Shown here in pieces: positions 37,335 to 48,000 of a stretch of DNA of 64,000 nt. The stretch comes from Polytrichum commune (taxonomy: Eukaryota > Streptophyta > Polytrichopsida > Polytrichales > Polytrichaceae). Position numbers and translations under genes: made by a program. The stretch lies in NCBI GenBank assembly GCA_950295325.1, contig OX485805.1:30553501-30617500 (forward strand), written 5' to 3'. The notes beneath the pieces were generated by a model. The model worked only from the letters and a program-made list of their open reading frames with translations. It searched no databases and was not told the origin of the DNA. The stretch's first letter is position 1; each line of letters begins with the position of its first letter.

Positions 37335-37606
37335 CCAACGCCTTGGGCTAGATCACATCTTCATTTGGTTGGGCCCCACCCCTCCCACGCCTCTTTCATT
37401 GCTCAGTCTTCCTACCCGCACCTACGTGGGAACTCTTCCCCATTGGGAACCAATATGACAATGCTCGACATCAAAAAAAGTTCTAGTCCAGTTTAGGATT
37501 AGCTGTCAACATTTTAGTAACATGCAATAAGGAATCTCAAAAGTTTGAGTTGACTATAATGGACCTAATTAACACATTAAAATATTCAATCAAGCCCCTA
37601 AGAGCA

Positions 37607-37830
37607 ATGTCCATGGAGATTTTCGAGCATAATCAGTGGATATCCTAGTGTTTCCAAGTCTAACCGGTTACATGTTGACATCTTTTGGTTTTTCTTTATT
37701 AAATTGGGGTATGTTCTATAAATTCCTCTAGCATGATTATCCTGAAGTCTTGAACTTCAACTGGTTATGTCTCCAACTCAATTGGTGCATCTGTCACTAG
37801 CAGTTGGTTCTCTTTGCTCATTGTCTCATA
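37607..37830 (-). repeat. Dispersed repeat family E
   Basis: TCCTAGTGTTTCCAAGTCTA, ATTCCTCTAGCATGATTATC and CACTAGCAGTTGGTTCTC match family E in inverse orientation. Confidence 0.65.
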
Positions 37831-38404
37831 GTTGTTGTGTTTGTAATTCTTCTTGAAGAACTTTTAACCCTTAAATGCTCATGCAACCTAATATTCCGAT
37901 TGGGTTTGCGACCCACTAGGTGGCAAATCTACATGGATGGAAGGTATGTACTGGTGCAGGGTGGTGCCCTCTATCATGTGGGCCAAAATAACATATAAAA
38001 ACCTCATGCTCCAAGCATGTAGGATTTTTTATTAGGTTGGGATTGCTTGTTTTAGGAGGCAGGTCCATGTGTTGCCCAAAATGTAGGAGCCAATATCTAT
38101 CACATATGATGCCAATTTGGGTGGGGTTTTCTTACCCTTAGGACAAGGTCACGGTTGGGCACAACTTGATTGGATGGATTTGGAAGAAGAAAAAAATGCA
38201 CATGTTGCTCGCTCCATGAAAAAGGGGAAATCTCCCAAAATGACCTCATGTGGCCCCTCCAACTTTGAGGGTAACGGACTTCATCTGAATTTGCTCAAAA
38301 ACCCCAAATTACTGGGAGTGGCTCATTTGTCATCCACATAACATGTTATGACAAAGTTGCCAACTTTCTAAAATTTGTGTCATGACCGAAATGATCTTGA
38401 AACA

Positions 38405-38715
38405 AAAAAAACCATATGTGACCTACATAAATTCACATATTATTTAAAGAAATGAGCCTCTTAAGCAAGTTAAATAGCTTGAATAAATTCCAAAACAAAT
38501 CCACATATTTGAAAACCTATAAAAAGTCTACAAATTATTAAAAAAAAATCATATGCAACCTAAAGATATTTCCAAAGTTATTTAAAGAAATGAGCCTTTT
38601 AGGCAAGCTAAATAGCTTAAAATAATTCCGAACAAATTCCATAGATTTGAGAACCTATAAAGAGTCTACATAATTATATTCAAAGAAATTCATATGCAAC
38701 GTACATAAATTCGCA
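38405..38715 (+). repeat. Tandem repeat, about 139 bp x 2.2
   Basis: TTATTTAAAGAAATGAGCCT recurs at 38438 and 38579, with ATATGCAACCTA / ATATGTGACCTA heads and CTATAAAnAGTCTACA tails. Confidence 0.7.
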
Positions 38716-38831
38716 AAGGAGACAATAACTCCATTTAGTAATTGTGCAATAACAATGTACAATAACTATATACAATAAGCATGTTCAATAACTAGGTGAG
38801 TAACTCCTTTACCCAATAACCACATTATGTA

Positions 38832-39159
38832 CTACGTTAAATATAATATGTAGTGTCACCAATGCGAAATCTTAACCCAACATTATTTGTCATACCTTAT
38901 AAATAATGTTGGGGGATTGTAGATTTACAGTGTTGCAATAACTGTCACTGACCAAGTGATTTTTCATCCAAATTCCAATCATCCATGACAATATTTCTTC
39001 ACGAGTTGCTGACAAGAGAAGGTATGATCTTGGCCAATGGATGAACCCATTCATCATCCATGACAATATTTCTTCACTTGTTCATAAGAAGTGTTACCCA
39101 AAAAATTACCACAACTGACATAATATACCATATGACACTAAATATCATATTTAGTGTGG
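38832..39159. mobile_element. CACTA-like MITE, family C, diverged
   Basis: Ends CTACGTTAAATATAATATG and CATATTTAGTGTGG. Interior shares ATCCATGACAATATTTCTTCAC and CAAATTCCAATCATCC with the other family C copies. Confidence 0.65.
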
Positions 39160-39197
39160 TTACGTGTACATGTGATGTGGGTAGAATTGATGACTAA

Positions 39198-40377
39198 GAG
39201 CAAGCCCAGTGATTCCTGCATCTGCATCCGGGAACGGGAAGTGGCCTCCATCCGAGATACAGAAGCAGATGCAAGTAAGCCACCCAATCATCTTGCATCC
39301 CAACGTTACCCTAACCAAATTATAGGTAGACCAAATTCACTTCTCCTCACATCACTCAACTCAACCACGAACTACCGGCCCTACTCCTTTCATTAATGAT
39401 TTCTAAAATTTAGTTAATTATATACATATTAATTAAATAATCGGATTTTTATATGATTAATTATATGACCAATTTTTTTGGATAATTGAATAATTAACTA
39501 GATGGTAGTCTTTAGATAATTATATAACTATAAACATATGGTGTTATATATATATAGCAGATGATTATATAAGATATTTAGATATTATTATTATTATTAT
39601 GTATTTAAACATTGTATAACTTTAGTCCGGATTTATCTTGAAAATATTGAAAATTTCTATATATTCCATTTAGTCTACAAATCTATAAGTATAAGCCTAA
39701 AGTTTGTGATACAAGCATCGATCATTAGTGTCATCAATCCTATTTGTCTCGCTCAGGAGTCAATACTAATTGTAAAATACCCCGTGTAGTGTCACTAATA
39801 CTAAATGTCAACCTAACATTATCGGGCATAATAGATTCACAACGTTGCAATTATTGTCACTTGGTAAGTGAATTTTCATCCAAATTTCAATCATCCTAAG
39901 AGCCTGAAAATTAGTTAATTAGCCACATGTTAATTGTATAATTATATAATCAAATGATCAGATAATTATATACAAATTATTATATAATAAAATTATTACA
40001 TGATTACATAAAATAAAAATCAGAAATAGTAATTATCTACATATTAATTATATTGTTAAATAATTAGATAATATTAGATAAAATCAGATAATTCGTCACA
40101 CTACCAAAGTACAAAAAAAGATTTACTTATCATTCAATAGGAAGGTAAACTATTGACTTGACTTTGCTAAAAAACTATAATAAAAGTACTTGTGCTATAT
40201 GATAGAAGGTTCTTTGCAAATCTCAACCATATGCAGGGAGTTTGCAAGTTCCCATAAACAATCTCATCCAAGAATATGATATATAGCATTTAGTGGGTCA
40301 CTTCCCTGCATCCGCATCTGCATTGCAGATGTAAAAGTCCATTTGCAAATGCAGATGCAGGGTGAGTGGCCTTGCTC
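39198..40377. mobile_element. Harbinger-like non-autonomous element
   Basis: 1180 bp. TIRs GAGCAAGCCCAGTGATTCCT / AGGGTGAGTGGCCTTGCTC, flanked by TAA on both sides (39195-39197 and 40378-40380), the PIF/Harbinger target-site type. Subterminal GCATCTGCAT words form further inverted repeats. The interior is AT-rich, has no ORF, and holds a family C MITE fragment near 39725-39900. Confidence 0.65.
39725..39900. mobile_element. Fragment of MITE family C in the Harbinger-like element
   Basis: GTGTAGTGTCACTAATACTA and GCAATTATTGTCACTTGGTA match part of family C; no intact termini. Confidence 0.45.
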
Positions 40378-40380
40378 TAA

Positions 40381-41929
40381 GGGCTTGATCTAGGTTCCAT
40401 GAGGTCCCCTAGGTTCAAGCCCCCTTGCCATCCACTTCTCCTGGGCTAGGACTCTAGGTACTTGGAAATGCCATGTTGGGCCCTACTTACCGGTAGACTA
40501 CTTACTAAGTATGTATTTCAAATATTAAACAATTTATAGTGAAATTCACCTTACTAAAATCAAAACGAAAAAAGGGAAGCGGGTCATGTGGCACATGTTG
40601 TCGGAACACTTGTAATTTAATCAAATTTTTAAAAGAAGCGGGTTTTGTGGAACACAAGGGTGTTAGAATATCTACAATATAATATACTTACCACATAAAA
40701 AAATGAAAATGACCATGGTTATATGACATGATACAAACGATAACTATTTGATTGGAGGTGTTAGATGATGGTTATTATATTGATTGTGGTCATATTAGCC
40801 ATTTTCAGTAAAATGGAGTTAGAATTGATGTTGCCTTGGCCCTGCTATCTTAGTAGTGCCCCCAGATGAAGGCCATGTTCATATGTCAAACTAACCTAGC
40901 AAATGTGGTTCAATTGATTTCAAATTTTCTCAGCAAGAATATATGATAGTCTGGTTCACATCCGTATGGTTAGATTTTATCAAATAGAGTTTGTTTTTCT
41001 ACATAAAATAAATTTTCAGCACTAGTGCTCGAAAATGGAATGTGAAGGCTTGAGCATTTAGGTGTTAATGTACTTCAAGATTGGACCCTTGGTATAAAAG
41101 GTAGGACCCTTGAATGACCAAGAGCACATGAATGGATGTCGAATTGGAAGAGATTCACTTATTGGAGCTGTTTGTGGGGCAAATCTGATAGGATTATGGT
41201 CACAACTTGGATCCACAAAATAGTGAGAAGTTTTACATTGTTAGCAATTATTCTGATACACCTTAACCTCCGTAATGTCACTCCGTCTTTTATATTATGA
41301 AATCCTTAGGGAACAAATGTACTAAGTTTGAATATACCTCCATGTTGACACTATTCCCTTCCATATATCACATGTTTTGACATTAGAATAATCCACCAAA
41401 GAATTCAAACCACATGCTCACACGTATCACATTGTCATCGTTGTCTTTATTGTGGTGTTGACTTTGTGTTATTCCATAATGTCACATGCTACACTAATTC
41501 TCTATTGTCATGCATCCATGCCAACACTACAAACCTCCTCAATATCACGTGCACTTTGGATGCCACGAGCATGATACTAGGGAGGTTATAATGTATGTGC
41601 ATCGAGAATCTCATGACATATCCAAGTGCTCATTTATTTAACAATGTCACACCCTTTGAATGTAGTACACAACCAACGAGAGGAGAGTGGATGATGTATT
41701 AGATCATGACCATTGAGTGGCCCGGTATGGGTGCTCGGGTCGGTCCTCCCAATAGAATAATCTACCGCAAATGTGATGTCCATTGGGTAAAGATTATGCA
41801 CACCAACAAAGATTTTTGTAAACAATTTGTTTGACTATATGGTTTCTTTTCTTGAATGAGATGTATGTGATTGAAATTGTGGTTCACCATAAGAAAAAAA
41901 ACTTAAGGTGACGGACATATCCTCTTCTT
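40381..41929. other. No gene recognised
   Basis: Begins with a tRNA B-box-like GGTTCAAGCCC at 40408 but no matching A box. Otherwise AT-rich, non-coding. Confidence 0.45.
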
Positions 41930-43398
41930 GACGAAGAATACGAATTATGGAACATTTGCATGTTGAAGCCATTTATGGGGCATAATCAATTATTTCACGG
42001 ATGGGCCCTGAAGTTATTGTATGAAACATGATATGTGCATGGATGTAAAGACGTAACAAAGTTGCTAGAAGTGCTCTCCAATACAAAATATCCACCTATT
42101 GAAAGCCAATTATGGGGCATAATTGCTCTGCTCATTATTAGAAACTAGAGGTTACGCAAATTGAAATGTTGTATGCATTATTATAGTAATAGTAATAGTA
42201 ATTATTATTATTACAACGAACTTGTTGGAAATGTTTTTACTTGGATAAGTAACCATTTATGGTTTGCAAATATAACCAATGAGAGGAAAGTGGATGACGA
42301 ACTTCAAAACATCCACCTATTGAAAGCTATTTATGGGGCATAATTACCCTGCTCACAAACAAAACCAAAGGCTATACATGAATGCTATATGCGTGATAGA
42401 AAAGCACAACAAAGAGGAGTTGTTGAAAGTGCTCCCCACTTGGATGAGCAAGAGATGATGCGCTATAAACCAACGAGAGGAAAATGGATGACAAAGTTGC
42501 AAAACATATTAACATCTGTCTACTAAAGCCCTTTATGACCCATAATTGCTCTGCTCACATACAAAAATTGAAGCTTGTGCATGAAATGTCATCTATGTGA
42601 TAGATAAAGCATAACAAAATGGAGTTGTTGGAAGTGCTCTCCACTTGGATGTGCAACCAACAAGAGGAAATTGCATGACAAATTGCAAAACATGGCATCC
42701 ACCTATTGAAAATTGTTTGTGGGGCATAATGGCTTTGCTCACAGATAGAAACCGAAGGCTATGCATGAATGTTACATGTGTGATAGAAAAATGCTCTCCA
42801 TTTGGATGAGCAAGCGAAGAAGAACTTCATAACTAACGAGAGGAAAATAAATGATGAATTGCCAAATATAACATCCACCAACTAAAAGACATTTAAGGGG
42901 CATAATCGCTCTACTTGCAGATGGCAACCAAATTTATGCATGAATTACTATATGCGTGATAGGAAAAAACAAAGCAAAGTAGAGTTGTTGGAAGCGCTCT
43001 CCAATTGGAAGAATGACCATATTTATAGACAATGTATATAAAAAATTTATATACAAGAGGAAAGTAGATGATAAGTTGCAATCGTCCACATATTAAAAGT
43101 CGTTTATGGATTATAACCACTCTATTCACAGGAAAAAAAATCTAGAGGTTGTGCATGAAATGCTTTATGCGTCATAGAAATAGAAAAACTAGCCTAGTTG
43201 TTGGAAATGCTCACCACTTGGAGGAGTGACCAATTATGGACACTATATATAACCAACGAGAGGAAAGTTCAAAACATACACCTACTGAAAGCCTTTTATG
43301 GAACATAATCGCTTTGCTCATGAACAAAAACTGTAACTTATGCATGAAATGTTGTGGGCTTCATAGAAAAAAACAAAGTAGAGTTGAGTTCAATGAAC
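41930..43398 (+). repeat. Degenerate tandem array, about 8 units of 0.13-0.22 kb
   Basis: The core GAAAGCC(A/T)TTTATGGGGCATAAT recurs near 41966, 42100, 42317, 42523, 42706, 42880, 43090 and 43281. Between cores come GTGATAGAAAAA, GTTGTTGGAAGTGCTCTCCA, TTGGATGAGCAA and AACGAGAGGAAA in fixed order. Satellite-like, old, no long ORF. Confidence 0.75.
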
Positions 43399-43620
43399 GG
43401 GGAGAACCAACTGCTAGTGACAGATGAATTGGTTGAGTTTGAAAAATAACCGGTTGAAGTTCAAGGCTTCATGAATATTACCGATCATTTTAGAGGAATT
43501 TATAGAATATACCTAAATTTAATGAAGAAAAACCGAAAGATGTCAACATGTAATTTGGTTGGACTTGGAAACACTAGAATATTGATTGATTATGCTCAAA
43601 AATATCCCTGGACATTAGTA
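43399..43620 (+). repeat. Dispersed repeat family E
   Basis: Immediately follows the 41.9-43.4 kb tandem array. AACGGGGAGAACCAACTGCT through TATCCCTGGACATT. Confidence 0.65.
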
Positions 43621-43667
43621 GAGTTGCTGGAAGTGCTTTCAATTTTAAATAGAATAAAGATGCCCAT

Positions 43668-44003
43668 TATCGATCAGGACCCCGTCGAGACCCTATAGGG
43701 TGCCATACTTTTGATCTGGTGGGGATTGAATTTCAATTAGGCGGGAACCAATAGTGTCATGACACATGTCCTTGGATTGAGTCCTAAAGTGAGGAGGAAT
43801 GAGGTGTTATGGCATACTCTAGCATTGGTAATATGTTTGGACCAACTTTTGGCATCAACATGCAGAGTAATTTCAATTTAAGAAATAAAAATACCAAAAA
43901 ATTCACAGTCCTCCTAATTTTCATCTTCGTACAAGAGAAAAATTTGCACCACCTTATTCTTCTCTAGATCTAGTGCATAATCTCTTAAGTGGATTGGTGA
44001 TGG
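43668..44003 (+). repeat. Dispersed repeat family D, copy 2
   Basis: Partner of 28434-28755, same order of blocks (CATGACACATGTCC, GTGAGGAGGAATGAGG, GGACCAACTTTTGG, CAGTCCTCCTAATTTTC). Confidence 0.6.
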
Positions 44004-45099
44004 ATTTAATTCAGATATGAGGAATGATTTGCTTAATTACACTTGTTTAGGCTTCATTATGCGCAATTAGGCTAAATGCACTTACTTGCACTTAATCGGG
44101 CTTAATTAGTTCCAATGTGTATGAATACTTGTAGAAACCTAGGCCTTGCACTCAATTAACTTCTAATATGGCTATTTACTTTTAATTACATTCAATCCCA
44201 CTTAATTAGTTTGAATGTGCATGAATACTTTGTAAAATTAGAAGGTATTAACTTAAACCCTTTCAATGGTAAGTCACAAAATTATAACCTCAGTGCTAAT
44301 GAGGGTTTTGTATTATTTTTCACTTCCAAGTTTGTTACATGCAATATTGACGGTTTCACTTCGAAGATGAAATCTCATTCAATTGCTTATTTACTCAATG
44401 GATATATATATGTATATATATATTGGATTTTGGACCTTGAAGGCGAAGTGCACTCAATATGGGATTTTTGGATACGTGACCTTTGTAAAGGGAGGTTTAA
44501 CGTCCCCCATGAAGGACGATCGTAGTGGCAATTGATGAGATTAAGAAATCTTGGTGAAGGACAAAACTGAGTTATGAAGGATAATTGCAGTGAAGGACAA
44601 GAGTGATGAAGTACAATTGTAGTGCATGCAGAGCATGACAAGACTTTGAGTCTTGAAGGATAATCGCAGTGAAGGATAAGACTTATGAAAGATAACACCA
44701 TGGTGTTGAAGAAATCCTGCTAAATGACAATTGTTATTTTGTTGAAGTAGGAGACATTGAAGAAGAGAGGTGTTTAGAAAAAGATGACGGGCAGCCTCGT
44801 CCGGGTTGCGTGGGCAGGGACGCAAAAAGTTTCGGGGGCAAATCGGTGGTGGGTCGTCTGCCACACCGGACAGAGCTCGTTGGTCCCCTTTGGCGTCCCC
44901 CTTATGTCACTCACTGCATCGTCGGAGGCGACGATCAACATGCCGACGTTCCACTCTCCCAGCCACTAGTTGCGTCACACATCGCCAACTACATTGCACA
45001 GGAGGATTACTTACTCTCCTGTGCCGCTTCTGGTTCCTCTGTTTCTGTTTCTGTCAATAAGTTCGCAGGCAGGAAGGTTGCAGTGGATCCTGGTGCATC
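44004..45099 (+). other. Region upstream of CCD1, probably promoter and 5' UTR
   Basis: 44090-44230 holds two diverged copies of a CACTTAATnnGnTTnAATGTG-like block. 44400-44425 is a TATA-type dinucleotide run. 44780-45099 turns GC- and CpG-rich just before the CCD1 ATG, as expected of a promoter or 5' leader. The long overlapping open frames here look like a by-product of GC content. No transcription start can be fixed. Confidence 0.35.
44521..44765 (+). repeat. Degenerate minisatellite upstream of CCD1
   Basis: Imperfect repetition of words such as GTGAAGGACAA, GAAGGATAATTGCAGTGAAGG and GAAGGATAATCGCAGTGAAGG, 335-580 bases before the CCD1 start codon. No coding role seen. Confidence 0.55.
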
Positions 45100-48000
45100 A
45101 TGGGGAATCTGCAGAGACCGGAGTCGGAGGCATTGCTGGAGAATACCTACAAGCCCAAGAGCTCGAATGGGTTGGCAAGTGTGACCACGGGCTTGGCGGC
45201 CAAGTTTTGCGACGTTCTGGAGAGGGCCATCTTGTGGTACTTCGATGACAATAGCAGCAAGAAGGACATTAACTGGCTCAAGGGCAACTATGGCCCGGTT
45301 CCGGAGATGGCCCCGGCCGCTGACCTCCCCGTTTCTGGCGTCATTCCTGTAAGGCTAATTGTTTGATTTGGGCGCCATTCCTGGAATGTGAATTTGAGAT
45401 TCGGTGCTTGCAAATTGGTGGGCAATGTGAAACTTGTGGGTGGGATGATGGGTATGGATTGCGGTGTGTTCAATTCATGTGGTTTCTTTTTGTTTTATTA
45501 GAATTCAGACGGATTTCATCAGGAAGAGGTTATGCCCTCCACCTGAAAGATTCTTAGGATGAATCACATATTCACTTCAAGTACATTCACCGCACTTATA
45601 ACATGCCATATGGTCCAACATAATAGATTGTTGACAAAGTTTTTCTAAATGATGTGCAGAATCTTTACATGTTGGATGGTCACCAGTTTGAAATTTGAAA
45701 TTTGTGGGTGGGGTAATGGGTATGGATTGCGGTGTGTTCAATTTACGTGTTTTCTGTTTGTTTATTAGAATCCAGGGATTCATCAGGAAGAGATTATGCC
45801 CTCCACCTGAAAGTTTCTTAGAATGAAACACACATTCAGTTCAAGCAAATCCATCTCGTAACTTAAGGTAGACATGCCTTAGACTGATAGATTTTCTCTC
45901 TGCACCCACTTCTTGTAGGATATGGAACACTCAATTACTATGAGATGATTAGTAAATCGAAATTGAGCCCATAGCCATTTGCCTAATAGTTTTCAAGCTC
46001 ATTTGAAGGTCTCATTCATTATCACATGAAGATTCTCAGCTCATTGAGTGGTCATATAGGTTCCACTCAACCATGCTGACTATTGAGCCTAGAATGATTA
46101 GCATCTCTTGAGCACGTAGTCCGATTTCTTTTGAATACATTTCTTTTTGGTGCCAGTCCTTAAATCCACATACCATTTAATTATAGGTGTGGAGATTATT
46201 GTTGTGTTTGATTTAGGCACGTCTACCTTATTAGAAAATGTCATATGGTTCCACCTAACAAATTATCGACAAAGTTCTAAATGCTTGTGCATAATTAGGT
46301 TAACTCTAAATATCTACAAGGTTTCGTTTAGGTGAAGTGAGATTTGTAAGCTTGCTTTATGAAATCCCAAATGAAGCAAAATTGTTGAGACAATGTTGAA
46401 CAACATATCCGTACGGTTGGATATTCCCTATGAGTTTTTCCACTTTTGAAAACATCATCATTAAGCAAACCTTGCACACTCCCCCAAATAAGTTGTCTTT
46501 ATTCAATAAGGACTTTGAATATGGTCTCGAATAACATTAGGGTTTAAGGAATGGCTATTGGGTGGACTAGGCTATCATCCAATACCTAACCGATGAGTAC
46601 TTTTTGCTACAGTGAAAGTCCAATTTAGGCAATCATGAAGCACTTGAATCCCAGATTCCACATGGCAACTGACAAGTTTGTCAACTTCTGATTGTTGGTA
46701 GGATTGTATGAATGGGGAGTTTGTGCGAGTTGGTCCAAACCCAAAGTTTGCACCCATCGCTTCATACCATTGGTGAGATTTCTTGGCCATTCGTGTAAGG
46801 TACATGTGGGTCTTATGTGGTCACTCATCTTGATTGGATGCCTATATTTAAGTGGTACATGGCAAGGTTTTCAGTAAAAAATGGATATTAGAAAGACATG
46901 TCTTATGATGAGATTGGACTATGTGCTCAAAACATAGTCACTGTTCTAGGTTGGATATTGAACTTGATTCGGAGGGCCTATGAGATCACTTAAAGAGAAA
47001 GAGACTCCTCAATTTGACCCCTGATAATTTTTACATTTCAACTCCGTTTGTGAAACCTGAAATGGTGGTCCTTATTACTTACAAAAGTTGCTAACTGGTT
47101 GGATGAGACAATTCCCATTCCAATCCAATGGCCGAAATTGGTTGTGGAGTCCAAAGTGCCCACAACAGGGCTTATCTACCTGTGCTCTTTGATGTTGCTT
47201 CTCTGGTTCACTGAAATAGGTCAAGTTTAGTGTAGTAGCTTAGAGTGAACCAACATCAAATACGACACTGATGACGATGTGTGTAACTTTTTTGCAGGTT
47301 TGATGGAGATGGGTGCGTGACAGATCTCTTCCTTTTGTTTGTCCTTCAATTTCCATATTAGAGTCCTATGCAGCTACGTCCTGCAAGTTAAAAAATTCAT
47401 AGATCAGGTCAGGATCAGTTTCAAAGCGAATCCTCATTTAGGACAATATTATGTTCTCATGGCAAGGTAGGAAGCTGATAATTTTTCTGGCACAGAATGC
47501 TCCATGGATTAAGAATGAAGGATGGAAAAGCCACTTATGTGGCACGGTATGTGCGGACCAGCAGATTACAGCAAGAGGAGAAGTTCGGCAGATCAATGTT
47601 TGTCAAGGTACTTCAATTCCTTTGACCTCCTAGTTCTTCAAGTTTTCCCACACATTTGTAGTATCCGGGTTTCAAAAAGAAAAAGAAAAAAGGGCAGCAT
47701 GAATCAGAGTCTACTCGCTTGCAGGGTGTTGCCTCAATTAAGTGGTGGACTCTTTCTAATGGTTATAACGGGGGCAACTTGGTTGGTCATTATTCTTCCT
47801 CTACTAGGCTTTCAGGCCTTTGGTACCCACGACTTTTAAGATGACTGATTGACCTGGTGCCCTCACAATGTTTGGGTGCACCATAGCGGGTAATACTAGC
47901 ATGACTAGCAGATTTCACATAAGGTCTGCCAGATGTGGATAATGGAACAAACCTTATTTTCCTGATTTTGAGTACATAAATTGTGAGGAAGCACAACCAG

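Noticed and set aside
40385-40420. tRNA-like GGTTCAAGCCC B box
   Set aside because: No A box or stems at suitable spacing.
44810-45184. 124-codon frame overlapping CCD1 exon 1, and its neighbours at 44784 and 44970
   Set aside because: GC-rich leader sequence keeps several frames open; only the frame starting at 45100 matches a protein family and splices onward.
45500-45560. Candidate CCD1 exon 2 after TTATTAG
   Set aside because: No CCD similarity in any frame, and it is repeated at 45770. The true exon 2 at 46702 matches [13 protein letters not shown] and keeps phase.
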